From positions 35,117,467-35,181,466 of the forward strand of contig JBANSL010000004.1 in the NCBI GenBank assembly GCA_037127255.1: a DNA stretch of 64,000 nt, read 5' to 3'. The first letter of the stretch is position 1; each line of letters begins with the position of its first letter. Origin of the DNA: Persicaria tinctoria. Its lineage: Eukaryota > Streptophyta > Magnoliopsida > Caryophyllales > Polygonaceae. The position numbers and the translations under genes are program-made. Positions 48,597 through 58,918 of this stretch are shown here, piece after piece. A model generated the notes under the pieces. That model was not told where the DNA came from and searched no databases. It worked only from the letters and a program-made list of their open reading frames with translations.

Positions 48597-48850
48597 AAGG
48601 GACGAACGCATATATGTTCTTCCCTTCAATGATGATGGCATGACTGGCATCTGACAGTCCTTATCGAATCACCATATTTATCGATAGTCAGCGGTGTGGT
48701 CAACTTTCACTTATTATTCAGGCGACGAACTTAGTCATTATTCGTCTCCTGAAAGGCTCTCTTGGATGGGTATACATCCGGTCTTATTGTAAGTGATGAC
48801 CCAAGCTATGTTCGTCCCTTCAAGTGCATTCAGGCGACGACTAATAAGTC
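48597..48850. repeat. Subterminal palindromic motifs of CACTA F
   Basis: Inverted pairs include AAGGGACGAAC...GTTCTTCCCTT at 48598-48629, GACGAACTTAGTCATTATTCGTC at about 48724 (listed here by its arms GACGAA and TTCGTC), and GACGACT..AGTCGTC at 48835-48853. Similar GGGACG words are at 37203-37230. In this superfamily subterminal repeats bind the TNPA-type protein; that role here is inferred. Confidence 0.6.
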
Positions 48851-48882
48851 GTCTGTGTCTACAACGTCAAACTGGCCTACTG
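48848..48882 (-). repeat. Right terminal inverted repeat of CACTA F
   Basis: In reverse complement it starts CAGTAGGCCAGTTTGAC, with one change in the canonical pentamer. The neighbouring E copy keeps the same GGCCAGTTTGAC core at its right end. Confidence 0.88.
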
Positions 48883-48965
48883 GTATAATGTCAACTTGGT
48901 GGACGCTGAGTTGGTCGAATTTCTTTAATCACCCATATGTTTGTGGAATATTCAATTGAAATGCA

Positions 48966-49575
48966 TGTTGTTAGAAGAAATGTTTGTAGGGTGATGATTT
49001 GGAAGATTGAAGATCTTTCTTCTTTGAAAAGAATGTCTAGAAGATTAAAACATCAAATATTCCAATTAAGGACATTTTCTTCATGCAGCAGATTCATTGC
49101 TGAGTGGGAACGTGACTGTTGAGATTAAAAGGAAATGAGTGGAAGAAGGAAATGTGCATGGAAGACGAAGAAGATGAAGCATCAAGGAAATGAGTGACAT
49201 CACATTACCTTGGAGTTTATGAGTGTAGTACAACACTTTCACAAGTTTAGGTTTGTGTGATTTACATGTGTTATTCATTGTATTTGTGTTAGTTTTAGTC
49301 GATATTGTGTAGTAGGTGTGCTTTAGGTTTATTAGTATTTAACAGCTTGCAACTAGTGTTATGGGTTGTACTAGGGTGTAGTATGTTTTTCAATCAATAA
49401 AATAATTAGACCTATTTAAAATCCTCTCTAAGGCAAAGGGATATGGTGGTTTTTATCCCGTATTACTAGCATGTAGTTAGAGGGTTTCCATCTAAAATCG
49501 ATTGTCCTGCCTTGTGCTTTATTATGCCTAACCTAGTTAGAAGCGCTAAAAAAATCCACCTAATCGGTCTTTACA
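48966..49575 (+). repeat. 5' LTR of copia remnant K
   Basis: TG...CA ends with a primer site directly after. A poly(A)-signal-like AATAAA lies near 49396 in TCAATCAATAAAATAATT. Confidence 0.6.
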
Positions 49576-49592
49576 ATTGGTATTAGACCAAT
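49576..49592 (+). other. Primer binding site of copia remnant K
   Basis: The sequence ATTGGTATTAGACCAAT resembles the initiator-Met site of plant copia elements (ATTGGTATCAGAGC). Confidence 0.65.
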
Positions 49593-50269
49593 GTTTCTTT
49601 AGATTATATTGGAATTTGTAGTATGATGAACAAAGAATGGGTATTGACTATGTGGGGAAGGGCCATGGTGGATACTCACTTCTCACGTCATTTAATTTCC
49701 AAAGGTTACTTGTTGTGGGTGCAATAAGAAAAGATATGACTCTAGTAACTCTGCTTAAAATCTGCATGACATTAATGATACAATGTCCTCAAAACCCTCT
49801 GGTGGCAACCTACCCAACAAAGTCATTCTATTCGCTACTAATATCAGTCTTAGTGTTGGCTCTTATGAGATCAACAAAAACACTGCAAGGTTCATAGATA
49901 ATGATTGTTCTACCTGGTGATTCATCGAAGTTTATATCCCTAAGCAAGCACAATGGAGGTGAGATTTTATTTGATGACAATGATTAAGGTGAGATCTATG
50001 ACATAGTAAAAGTAAAAGTAAGGATCTTTGACTCTACGAATATTGAGAATGTCAACCTTGTTAAAAATCTTGACTATATATAATTTATTGAGTGTCTCAA
50101 AGTTGTGACCAAGGAAGGAACAAGGTTTTCGTCACTTCTAAAAATTAAAAGGTTAAAAACAAATCACGAAGGAGATCATTTTGAAGGGTGTTCGACACAA
50201 CAATGTCTTCCTCCTGGATAGAGAATTTAAACCAAAAGAAAAACTATGTCTCTCGTTTGTTATAAAACA

Positions 50270-50672
50270 TCAGCGATTCAAAAGCTTCACAACTGTCAGC
50301 TTGTAGACAATCTCCCAACGTTCATTTTGGATAAGAAGTGGATCTGGGATGCTTGTGGAAAGGGAAACATTTAACGTCATCCTGTAAAGCCAATAACATT
50401 GTAAGTACCTCAAAACCCTTACTTATCCTTCACATGGATCTCTGTGGACCGATGAGAGAAATGTGTGGGAGAAAATAAGTATGTGCTTGTTATTATTAAT
50501 GACTTCTCAAGGTACATTTGGATCATCTTTATTCCCGTACAGGATAAGGTCTTTCAGGAATTTGAAACTCTTGCCAAATAACTTGAACTAACCATTGTAG
50601 GCTATTAGGTTTAAACATGACACTGAGTTTTAAAATATCAAGTTTAAGATGTTTTACAAGGAGCATATCACT
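50270..50672 (+). pseudogene. Copia integrase fragment of K
   Basis: Translations in shifting frames show a zinc-region end (WIWDACGKGN), then LHMDLCGPMRE and a DFSRY-like stretch, and further on remnants of the RSDHGTEF region. This is the N-terminal half of a copia integrase. It contains many stops and is cut at 50672 by element H, whose duplication would be tcact (50668-50672). Confidence 0.7.
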
Positions 50673-51110
50673 TGATAGAGCATGTTTAGTATTGCATTAT
50701 AGATTGCATTTAGCATAATTTAGTTGTGAATATTGCATATATTTAGCTGCATTTACATAATCACTTGTTGAGTTGGAAGAGGCAAAATCTACACAATTAT
50801 ATGGTTTATTTCAGGTATTTCGGATTCAAGGTGAAATGAATTGGAGGAGAGAAAAAAATAAACTAAAGAAGATGCCATAGCAAGCTGGAGAAGCGACATG
50901 GAGGAGTTCAGAGAAATCGCTGGCCGCCCCGCAGTAACCCTGGCCGCCCCGCGGTTTGAAGACAAAACTCAAGGAGTTCGGTGATCGCCAACCGCCCCGT
51001 GGCCTTTGCAGAAACACAACATTCCGAAGCGGAACTTAATTAGGGTTTTTAATATTATTTTTGGCCGACTTATTAAAGGCTTTTAAGAGACATTTTAGGT
51101 TATTCTTTCA
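50673..51110 (+). repeat. 5' LTR of Athila-like H, left part
   Basis: Starts TGATAGAGC. It contains GCCGCCCCGC words repeated three times (50926-50998), unusually GC-rich for this region. It continues at 53143 after the inserted solo LTR. Confidence 0.8.
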
Positions 51111-51115
51111 CTTAC

Positions 51116-53137
51116 TGTTGTGAGCGGAATCTGCCATGTTTTACAGTAACTTTTATGTCAATTTCTGTATACATTTCATGCATTTGGGTTAAGATAGTAC
51201 ATAATCTGTGTAGTTTATGTTTATTTGCCAAAATTATGGAATCTACACCAGTTTCTGTTTAAATCGCAGAAATCGAGGCATTTACAGCAATTCTACAGAA
51301 GGTCGGAAATGCTCGGAAAACCACTACAGAAGTCCAAGGTCAAAGCAGCGAACAAGTCTGAGAGTCGAGGCTACTCGATCTCGAGTAAGCCTACTCGACC
51401 TAGACGAGCATGTCCGGGCACAGCCTAGTCGACAAAGCCATGATCGAGAACCAAGCTCCCCGAGCTCCGAAGCCAACTCGATCTCGAGGACCGTTACTCG
51501 AGGTCGACGAAGCCACAGCACCAGATCCGGAGTCCCTCGAGGAGAGCTGCTCGAGAAACCCTAGTCGGCGAGCCACCGTACTCGAAGTCGACTAGGACTT
51601 GTCGAAGTCGACGAGCGCCTGAGCCCTTGTCCGAGCCGGTCGAGCACACCAAACCGAGGACGAGACGACGAATCCTATTCGAAGTCGACCAAGCCTTGTC
51701 GAGGTCGACTAGAGCAGTGCCCAGAAACGCGTCGTCGATGACCTGTCCGAGTAGACTTGGCTTTCCTTGGTCGCGAAGGCGGAAGATTCTATCCAAATAC
51801 ATCAAGTTCTATCTATGGAAGACGCAATCTATCAAGACATGAAGATCTACCCTAATTAGTTTTATCCTTTCCTTATGGATTTATTTCCATTTAAACATTT
51901 ATTTATCTTTAAGGCTTTTAGATATAATTTTAGATATAGATTTAGATAGAGATAGATGATTATTTCCTTGATTAGCAAGGTTTAGTCACTATAAATAAGG
52001 CCCTAGGGGGCTCAGTTTTATCAATTCAATTCCAATTCAATTTCAGTCAGAGACAAGTAGTTCCATTCAGAGATACAGTTTAGGGGTTCTATGGTTTTTA
52101 AGGTTTTGGCTTACAGCGAAAGTTGATTGCCAAGATTGTAAAAGGCTTTGAATTTAGTTTATGCAATTTAGTTCTTTTCATCAATTCAATGTCTGCGATT
52201 GCGATGAGGCGTGAGTAGTCCACCCACTTCTGGGGCTGGGGTGAGCCCGACGTTGGCCATGTGAGGCGATGCGATAAAGGTCAGATCTTTTTTGTGCAAT
52301 TAATCTTCTATCCCTATGAGCATGATTCTTTTGCGAGAGTTGAAGGTGATCCTTGTTTGTATTATTGAAGCGAAAGTGATCTTAATGCAACTTGGATTAA
52401 TTATGTGAAAAAGGGTTAGTAACAATTAGGGTTTATGCGAAAGCCTCTATTTGCCTATTTGTTAATGACGAAAGTTATTTGATGGAAAGCATGATCTTTT
52501 ATGCCTTTATGTGTTGTTTTGCATGGTTATCGTTGTGGTGTTGAAACCCTGGCCTTGGAGGTCTTTTAATATATTGAATTTACTTCGTTTCTCTAAGTTC
52601 TGTGTTTCGAAATTCTGCAATTTAAATTTCTGTCTTTTACTGTTTTAGTCGACATAGAGGAGATCTTGTCGATCTCGAGTTACTCTTGTCGATCTCGAGT
52701 TGGGTTTGTCTTAGTCGAGTTGGTTTTCTGTTTTCTTTTGTCGATTTTTCACTTTCTGTTCTCTGTGTCGAGTTGCGCTTGTCGATCTCGACAAGCTTGT
52801 GGTCGAGATCGAGTACGACTTTTTGCTTTGTTTTTTTCCGTTTGTTGCTTTGCTTTTATTTCTGTCTTTATTTGTTCTTTGCTTTTATTTTAGTTGCCCT
52901 TGCCGGGATTATTTGTTTCTGGTTTATTTCTGTTTCTGTCTTTGTTTCTGCTTTTCTGCTGCTGTTGTGAGAATCTGATAGCTACCTGAGAACTGCTGAC
53001 GTGCTTCCTCGTGGATTCGATCCTGACTTTCTCTTACTACAACGGGAGGAGTCTTGTATTTATTTGCTGAGACAGGGGAGTCTATCTGAACTTTATTTGA
53101 TATCTATTTCAATACTTGACCAACTCCTGCAACAACA
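51116..53137 (+). mobile_element. Solo LTR inside the 5' LTR of H
   Basis: The 2,022-bp insert begins TGTTGTGAGCGG and ends CAACAACA, with cttac at 51111-51115 and 53138-53142. It matches the solo LTR in CACTA F (40798-42552) in opposite orientation. It contains two clusters rich in TCGA (51350-51720 and 52645-52820). No internal coding region remains. Confidence 0.93.
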
Positions 53138-53142
53138 CTTAC

Positions 53143-53928
53143 CTTATGCACTTTAGAGAATTGTTGAGAGCGTCGTTGAGCATAAGCAACTAAAGTCTCC
53201 AGATTTCGCCTACGATTTGGATCTTTGATTGTTGAATTGTGAGTTTCTTAATCTAGTTCTTATTCCTATTCCAATGTTTTGACTTCTTTGCGCTTAATTG
53301 CTTGAATATGTTTTATTCTCTCTGGCCTGATCAACGAGTTAGAGTAGATTCATTCAATTGCTAGGGTTTTGTAGATTCCTTATAGCGAACATTAACCCAA
53401 GTGTCAATCATATCCCTTTAGGACTCTTAAGACTAATTGGATGTGTAGGAAGTTGAATATATGTTAAATATCGACTCGTAGCTTGATATTTCTCGTACCT
53501 TGGTTAATTCATATTCTTAATGCTATCTCTAGGTTAAATCTTAACCGTGTTAGAGTTATTTAGAGATAAGGGATGCTAGGACTCGTAGGACTAGTAATCT
53601 ACCTAAGATCTGGACAAGGACATTGATAGGAAAATACAAGAACTAGAAGCTGAAACAAGGATCAAATTCATCAATCGAAGTGATAAATTGTAGGTGAACC
53701 TATTTCTCTCCATTGAATTCTACAATAAATTTACTTTGTTTGCTTGTTTCCGCTTTGATAAAAGGCGGATCTTTTTCTCACCAAAAACCCCTCATATTCT
53801 CTCTAGCGATTAGACTTGCACTCGAATTGAATAGATTTCCCTAAGAATCGACCTCTTGCTTACACACTACACTAGGTATGAGTTTGAGTATTATTTGGCA
53901 AGAACAACAATATGTTTTCCTCTCGTCA
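53143..53928 (+). repeat. 5' LTR of Athila-like H, right part
   Basis: This resumes after the second cttac duplication (53138-53142) and ends CGTCA just before the primer site. Without the insert the LTR is about 1.23 kb, usual for Athila-type elements. Confidence 0.8.
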
Positions 53929-53950
53929 AATTTTGCACCGTTGCCAGTGA
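53929..53950 (+). other. Primer binding site of H (tRNA-Asp type, mutated)
   Basis: AATTTTGCACCGTTGCCAGTGA differs at a few positions from the Athila consensus, with GGCGCC changed to GCACC and GGGG to AGTG. Confidence 0.7.
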
Positions 53951-54147
53951 ATTCTTATTAAATTCTTCTGTTGTTTAAACGCTAAACTTTGTGTGGACCA
54001 CCTATATGGTCCACACTCGTGCTACTAACTCATCTTTATTGTCTTTGGATTCAGAGATTGAGAGGATCCTCTCTAGATTGAGCCGAGAAGCTAGTGATCA
54101 CTTTCGCGAGTTACCTTTCGATTAAGGAGAAGAAGAGAGTATAGAGA

Positions 54148-55270
54148 TGGCTAACGGGGATAATTGAACGTTGTAGGAGCTCAAAACACCTGACTTGGCC
54201 CAATAACCATTGGCTGTCTTGTTCCCTGAACTTGAGGAAGGTGTCAATTTTGAGATAAAGTCTGGGGTGATTCATCTCTTACCCAAATTCCATGGGTTGA
54301 GTGGTTAGGGCCCCCACAAGCACTTGTTTGAGTTCCATACTGTCGTGGTGGGAATGAAACCAGACAATGTCACAGAGGAGCAAATAAAGTGGAGGGCATT
54401 CCCTTTCTCGCTTAAAGACACTGCCAATGAGTGGTTCTACTACTTGCCATCAGGAAGTGAAACAACATGGGCTCAATTGAAGCGTCTCTTTCTGGAGAAG
54501 TACTTTTCTGCGACCAAGTTAAACAGCCTAAAAAAGGATATCAGCAGCATTGACCATCATGCTACAGAGATAACATATTAGTACTTTGAGCGCTTCAAGA
54601 AGCTTTGCTCTAGTTGCCCTTACCATGGTTTCTCCAAGAAGGATTTAGTGCTCTTTCTATTCAATGGGTTGCTTAACGAGGAGCGCAAGATGGTGAACTC
54701 CGCCTGTGGAGGCAACATCTTGAACAAAACACCCACTGCCACTTGGGAGGTGTTTTCAGAGCTTGCTGAGGGCTCTAGACAATTCAGCAAAGGACTTCAT
54801 GCTAGAGGGGTGCTCGTCGTTGACTCCTCAACTTTCGCATTACATAGCGATGTGGCTGAATTGAAGAAGATGATGAAAAGGTTCATCCTACAAGGAACCC
54901 CACAACAACTTAAGGCATGTGGCATTTGCGCTGATCTATATCACCCGACGGACACTTGTCTAATGCTGGAGGAGCCAAGGGTAGAGTTGAACGCCATGGG
55001 GAACATTGTTCCGCAGCAACCCAAGTTTGGTAACTATGCCAATCCCAATCATTTCAATAACAATTTTAATGCAGGTTACAAGGGGCATGTCTATGGAATC
55101 ACCCGACCCCTTTCAATCCACAAGGGGGACCTCAATTCAGGCCTCAACAACAATTTGATTCCAGACAAAGAGGACCTCCACCAGCAGATCAATCAACTGA
55201 GGACCCTATCAAGGCCCTCACGAAGATGTTCCTGAGTCAAGCTGAGCACACCAAGAATTTGGAGAAGCAA
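54148..55270 (+). pseudogene. Gag of Athila-like element H
   Basis: It starts MANGDN followed at once by a stop. The capsid core is readable at 54324-54581 (WRAFPFSLKDTANEWFYYLP, WAQLKRLFLEKYF) and continues after a TAG near 54579 (ERFKKLCSSCPYHGF, FLFNGLLNEERKMV), as in plant Athila Gag. A CGICADLYHPTDTC zinc knuckle is at about 54920. It then becomes Asn/Gln-rich and frameshifted near 55230. Confidence 0.85.
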
Positions 55271-55279
55271 ATTAGCTAA

Positions 55280-56330
55280 TTGGCTCTATCGATGAGCGAA
55301 ATGCAGGCTAAGGACTCAGGAAAGTTACAATCTCAAACGGTGGTGAACCCCAAGGAGAACGTCAGCGCCGTGACACTAAGAAGTGGTAAGGAACTGATTA
55401 CCACTCCCCATAATGATAAAAACCTCGAAAATTTTGAACCAGGTACAAACGCGGAGGAAGAAGAAGGGGCCGCCATGCGGCACCCCTAATCCGCCCCGCG
55501 GCCAAGGCGATTCTAACGATGCAGAAATCGCCGAGCTGCCTCAAAGCCAAGCCCTGCCGCCCCACGACCCTGCCCCTAACGAGTCCTCGGACAGGTACAT
55601 CAGACCTGAATTTCATCCTCTTAATTCTTTCAAACCTGTTCCTCTCTTTCCTAAAGGACTCAGAGACACAAGGAGACTAGATAATGACAAAGAGATCTTC
55701 GAGACGTTCAGTAAGTGTGAGGTAAACATCCCCTTACTCAATTTGATTGAAAGTATTTCTCGTTATGCTAAATTTATCAAGGAACTTTGCCCAATAAAGA
55801 GGAATCAAAAGTTGAAAGGGAAGCAGAAAATTAAGGTAAGCGAACATGTGTTTGCTGTGTTTTAAAAGCGTATGCCTAAAAAATGTAGTGACCTTGGCAT
55901 GTTCACAATCCCATGTGTGATAGGTGAGACTAAGTTTGATAAAGATTTTTTAGACTTAGGTGCATGAGACTAGAGTGGTGATCCAACTAGTAGACTGATT
56001 TGCCAAGGTCACTACATTTCTTAGGTGAGACTGGAGTGGTGACCCATGTGTGATAGGTGAGACTAAGTTTGATAAAGATTAATGTTTTACCTTATTCTTT
56101 GTATGAATCGTTGGGTTTAGGACCTTTGCATGAGACTAGAGTGGTGATCCAACTAGTAGACTGATCAAATGCTTTTCCTAGAGGCATAGTAGAGGCTGTT
56201 TTAGTCATGGTTGACAATTTGATCTTTCCCGATGATTTCTTTGTCTTAAACATAGATCATGGTAATCAAGAGGGCCCTATTCTCCTATGAAGGCCCTTTT
56301 TAACGACTGCTAGGACAAAAATCGACGTGT
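55280..56330 (+). pseudogene. Protease region of H, disrupted by a local rearrangement
   Basis: The segment 55413-55865 encodes the linker with PLLNLIESISRYAKFIKELCPIK, typical of Athila. The active-site D-L-G-A is at about 55950. Directly after it a block of about 166 bp has been duplicated with a partial inversion (55875-56165), so the strand following the active site is displaced. It resumes with SNAFPRGIVEAVLVMVD and VLNIDHG. Confidence 0.8.
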
Positions 56331-57577
56331 ATTATGGTTCTTTGACTATGGAATTCGATGGTGAGAAGGTTGAATACAATATATATGATGCAAAGAAATT
56401 CCCTTATGATGATCATTCTTTATGCTTTGTGGATACCATTGATACTTGTATGCATGATACTTTTGATGTCGCCTGTGTACATAACCTGCAGGTAGCTTTA
56501 GAAGCTCCTATTGAGGAGTTTTCATTGAATTATGTTTTGTCTACTAACCTGCAGGAGACCATAAGAGACTTGTCTTCCCTCCCTATATATTCACAGGCAG
56601 ATGCCTTTATGGCACTAACCATTCCAAACGAGAAGCTCTTACCTTCTATCGTGCAAACACCTGATGTTGAGCGCAAGCCACTTCTTGAGCATTTGAAGTA
56701 TGCATTTGTGGGGGAAGGTGACACCTTGCCTATCATCATCTCTAACAAGCTTACCAAAGAATAAGAAGATATGTTGGTAGGGGTGCTCAAAGAGCATAAG
56801 ACAGCTCTGGGATGAACCATAGAAGATATCAAGGGGATCAGCCCAGCTACTTGCATGCACATGATTTTATTAGAAGAGGGAGCCAAACCTTCTAAGCAAC
56901 CTCAATGGAGACTCAACCCACCTATGATGGATGTAGTGAAGAAGGAGGTGCTGAAACTTCTTGAGGCAGGTATGATCTACCCCATCACTTATAATCAATG
57001 GGTTAGTCCAACGCAGGTAGTACCAAAGAAGGGAGGCATAACAGTGATTGAGAACAAAGAGGGTGAGGTGGTCCCTACCAGAGTCCAATCAGGCTAGAGA
57101 GTTTGTATCGATTATCGTAAGCTGAATGCAGTATCTCAAAAACATCACTTTCCCTTACCATTTATTGACCATATGCTTGATCGACTTGTTGGTCGTCCAT
57201 ATTATTGCTTTCCAGATGGATATTCAAGTTACTTTCAGATATCCATCGCACCAGAGGATCAAGAAAAGACAACCTTCATTTGTCCGTTTGGCATTTTTGC
57301 ATATCGCATGATGCCTTTTGGCTTGTGCAACGCTCTTGGGACAATCCAACGGTGTATGGTAAGTATCTTTTCTGAATATATAGAGCAATTCATTGTGGTT
57401 TTTATGGATGACTCTACAATACATGGTGATAGTTTGGATGCTTGCCTCAACCATTTGACACTTGTGCTTAGAAGACGTGTTGACACTAACTTAGTGCTCA
57501 ATTCAGAAAAGTGTCACTTTATGGTTGAGGAAGGAATTTTTTTTGGTCACATTGTCTCCCATAAAGGGATTAAGTTT
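56327..57577 (+). pseudogene. Reverse transcriptase of H, cut by element J
   Basis: A linker frame (56327-56764) is followed by the RT: PMMDVVKKEVLKLLEAGMIYPI, RVCIDYRKLN, FQISIAPEDQEKTTFICPFG, MMPFGLCNA and the catalytic FMDDST. A TAG stands where the tryptophan before RVCIDYRK is usual (57095). The frame then runs to 57577, where the LTR of J begins. RNase H and integrase are outside the window. Confidence 0.88.
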
Positions 57578-58584
57578 TGAAGGTTCGATAATGTAAAACA
57601 ATGTAATATATAAATACTATAGAAGGGGGGTTGAATAGAGTATGCCCGTTTTTCGCAGAAAGTCTCAAGACTTTTGGAGCTCGTATAAAACCCTTTGAGA
57701 TTAAACCTGAATCACAGAGTTAGACAATCGAACCAAGTGCGAAAATAAGGTAAAGCAATAGATAAAGAACACAAGTAATTGTTTACGAGGTTCGACACGA
57801 ACTTGGCCTACGTCCCCGCCTAGGGTTCTTCCACAACCCTAGGATTCAAAAGGCTTTATTGATTCACTTAGCTTAGGATCCTAATAGCTCACCGAGAAGC
57901 CTCTCTCCTATACAATTGCAATCTAGTGAACTCACGTTCCCTTGGAGTCCTAGGCCAATCTAGAAGAGCCCCACCTCTCTCAGCTATCTAGTACAATCCT
58001 CTTACTCTCATAAATCAATAGCCTAGTGCAAATTCCCGAGTTACAAACTCTCGAGTAACACTATAAATGAATATATCCTATAAGGTCACAGTGACTCTCA
58101 AAGGCTTTGAAATAAAACAACAAACTCTTGAGCGCTAGCAGAGAGTACACTTGGAAGACAGATCTCGCTTGAATGAATGAAAGCTTGTGTAGCACTTGTG
58201 TGTTCTGTCTTCTTCTTCCTTTCCTTTATAGAAGTAACATGGAGCATAAGGGTCTTCAACACCGGATCTTCAACAACGGCTAGTTTGGATCATGGCGCAC
58301 CCGGATCTTCTATTTTTGGACACTTCGAAGACACGATCTTTCTTGAATTGGATCTCCTCAATATGCACCATAAGGAAAGATATAATTTCGAAAATACTTC
58401 CAGAAAGATTAGTTACACAAATATATAATATAAAGGAAGTATATAATAATATTAAATACTATTCGGACATATAGAGCAGGTTTTGGATTTCATCAACTGT
58501 TAATGCTCCAAGACCTTTGACACAAATATCCTGTCAAGGCCTTTGAAACATTATTCCGATTTTCATCAAGGGAGGGAGTTATTA
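57578..58584 (-). repeat. 3' LTR of element J
   Basis: On the element strand it starts TAATAACTCC and ends CCTTCA; the solo copy starts TGATAACTCC, so the terminal TG is mutated to TA here. Length 1,007 bp against 990 bp in the solo copy. Confidence 0.9.
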
Positions 58585-58597
58585 ATCTCCCCCTTGA
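58585..58597 (-). other. Polypurine tract of element J
   Basis: The element strand reads TCAAGGGGGAGAT next to the LTR start. Confidence 0.8.
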
Positions 58598-58800
58598 TGA
58601 AAGACAAAACATGTGCATCCCTGCAACTTAGTCAAGCATAAGATATATAAGAGAGATCAGACTAAGTGCCTGCAAGGGTTAGACAAATGTTGGATCAAAA
58701 AATTTTTAAAGCATGCAAAAGCCATCCAACCGAAAACCACAGATCAAAAACCAAGACCTTCAAGCAGAAAGGTTTTCAAAGTCTAAACAACCACAGATCA

Positions 58801-58813
58801 TCTCCCCCTTTTT
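58801..58813 (-). other. Second, upstream polypurine tract of element J
   Basis: The element strand reads AAAAAGGGGGAGA about 215 bp upstream of the first tract. Sireviruses are known for multiplied polypurine tracts in this position. Confidence 0.65.
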
Positions 58814-58918
58814 GTCTTTCAACAAAGGAAGGAGGTAAAACAGGCATCAAAAGTTTTGAAATTGTTTCCAAAAACCATCAATGTACCAAGTTTGGGACAG
58901 GGTAGGGTAGGGTAGGGT

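Larger units (their letters stand above)
37138..48882 (-). mobile_element. CACTA (En/Spm) transposon F, full length
   Basis: The left end is CACTATACCAGTTTGACATT and the right end, in reverse complement, CAGTAGGCCAGTTTGACGTT; the two share a terminal repeat of about 30 bp. Three-base duplications gta flank it (37135-37137 and 48883-48885). On the minus strand it encodes a TNPD/TNP2-type transposase (46007-43294) and then a second, multi-exon ORF (about 42785-38060), the usual CACTA order. The right terminal pentamer is mutated from CACTA to CAGTA and both genes are broken, so it is probably immobile. A solo LTR lies inside at 40798-42552. Confidence 0.93.
48886..50672 (+). mobile_element. Ty1/copia remnant K, 5' part
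   Basis: An LTR-like sequence (about 48966-49575) ends TTTACA and is followed by TTGGTATTAGACCA, an initiator-Met type primer site. Downstream, degraded gag and integrase sequence leads to 50672, where Athila-like element H is inserted. The left LTR edge is approximate (TGTTGTTAGAAG) and no target duplication was found. Confidence 0.65.
50673..57577 (+). mobile_element. Athila-like Ty3/gypsy element H, 5' two thirds
   Basis: The 5' LTR starts TGATAGAGCATG at 50673 and ends CGTCA at 53928, interrupted by a solo LTR. It is followed by a primer site of the Asp-type seen in Athila (TTTTGCACCGTTGCCAGTGA against TTTTGGCGCCGTTGCCGGGGA, shown in part), then gag, protease and RT. At 57578 the Sirevirus-like element J interrupts RT, and the remainder of H lies beyond the window. 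Confidence 0.85.

Noticed and set aside
58177..58428. Plus-strand frame of 83 codons with a signal-peptide-like start
   Set aside because: It lies entirely inside the LTR of J on the strand opposite to the element; the hydrophobic start is chance.
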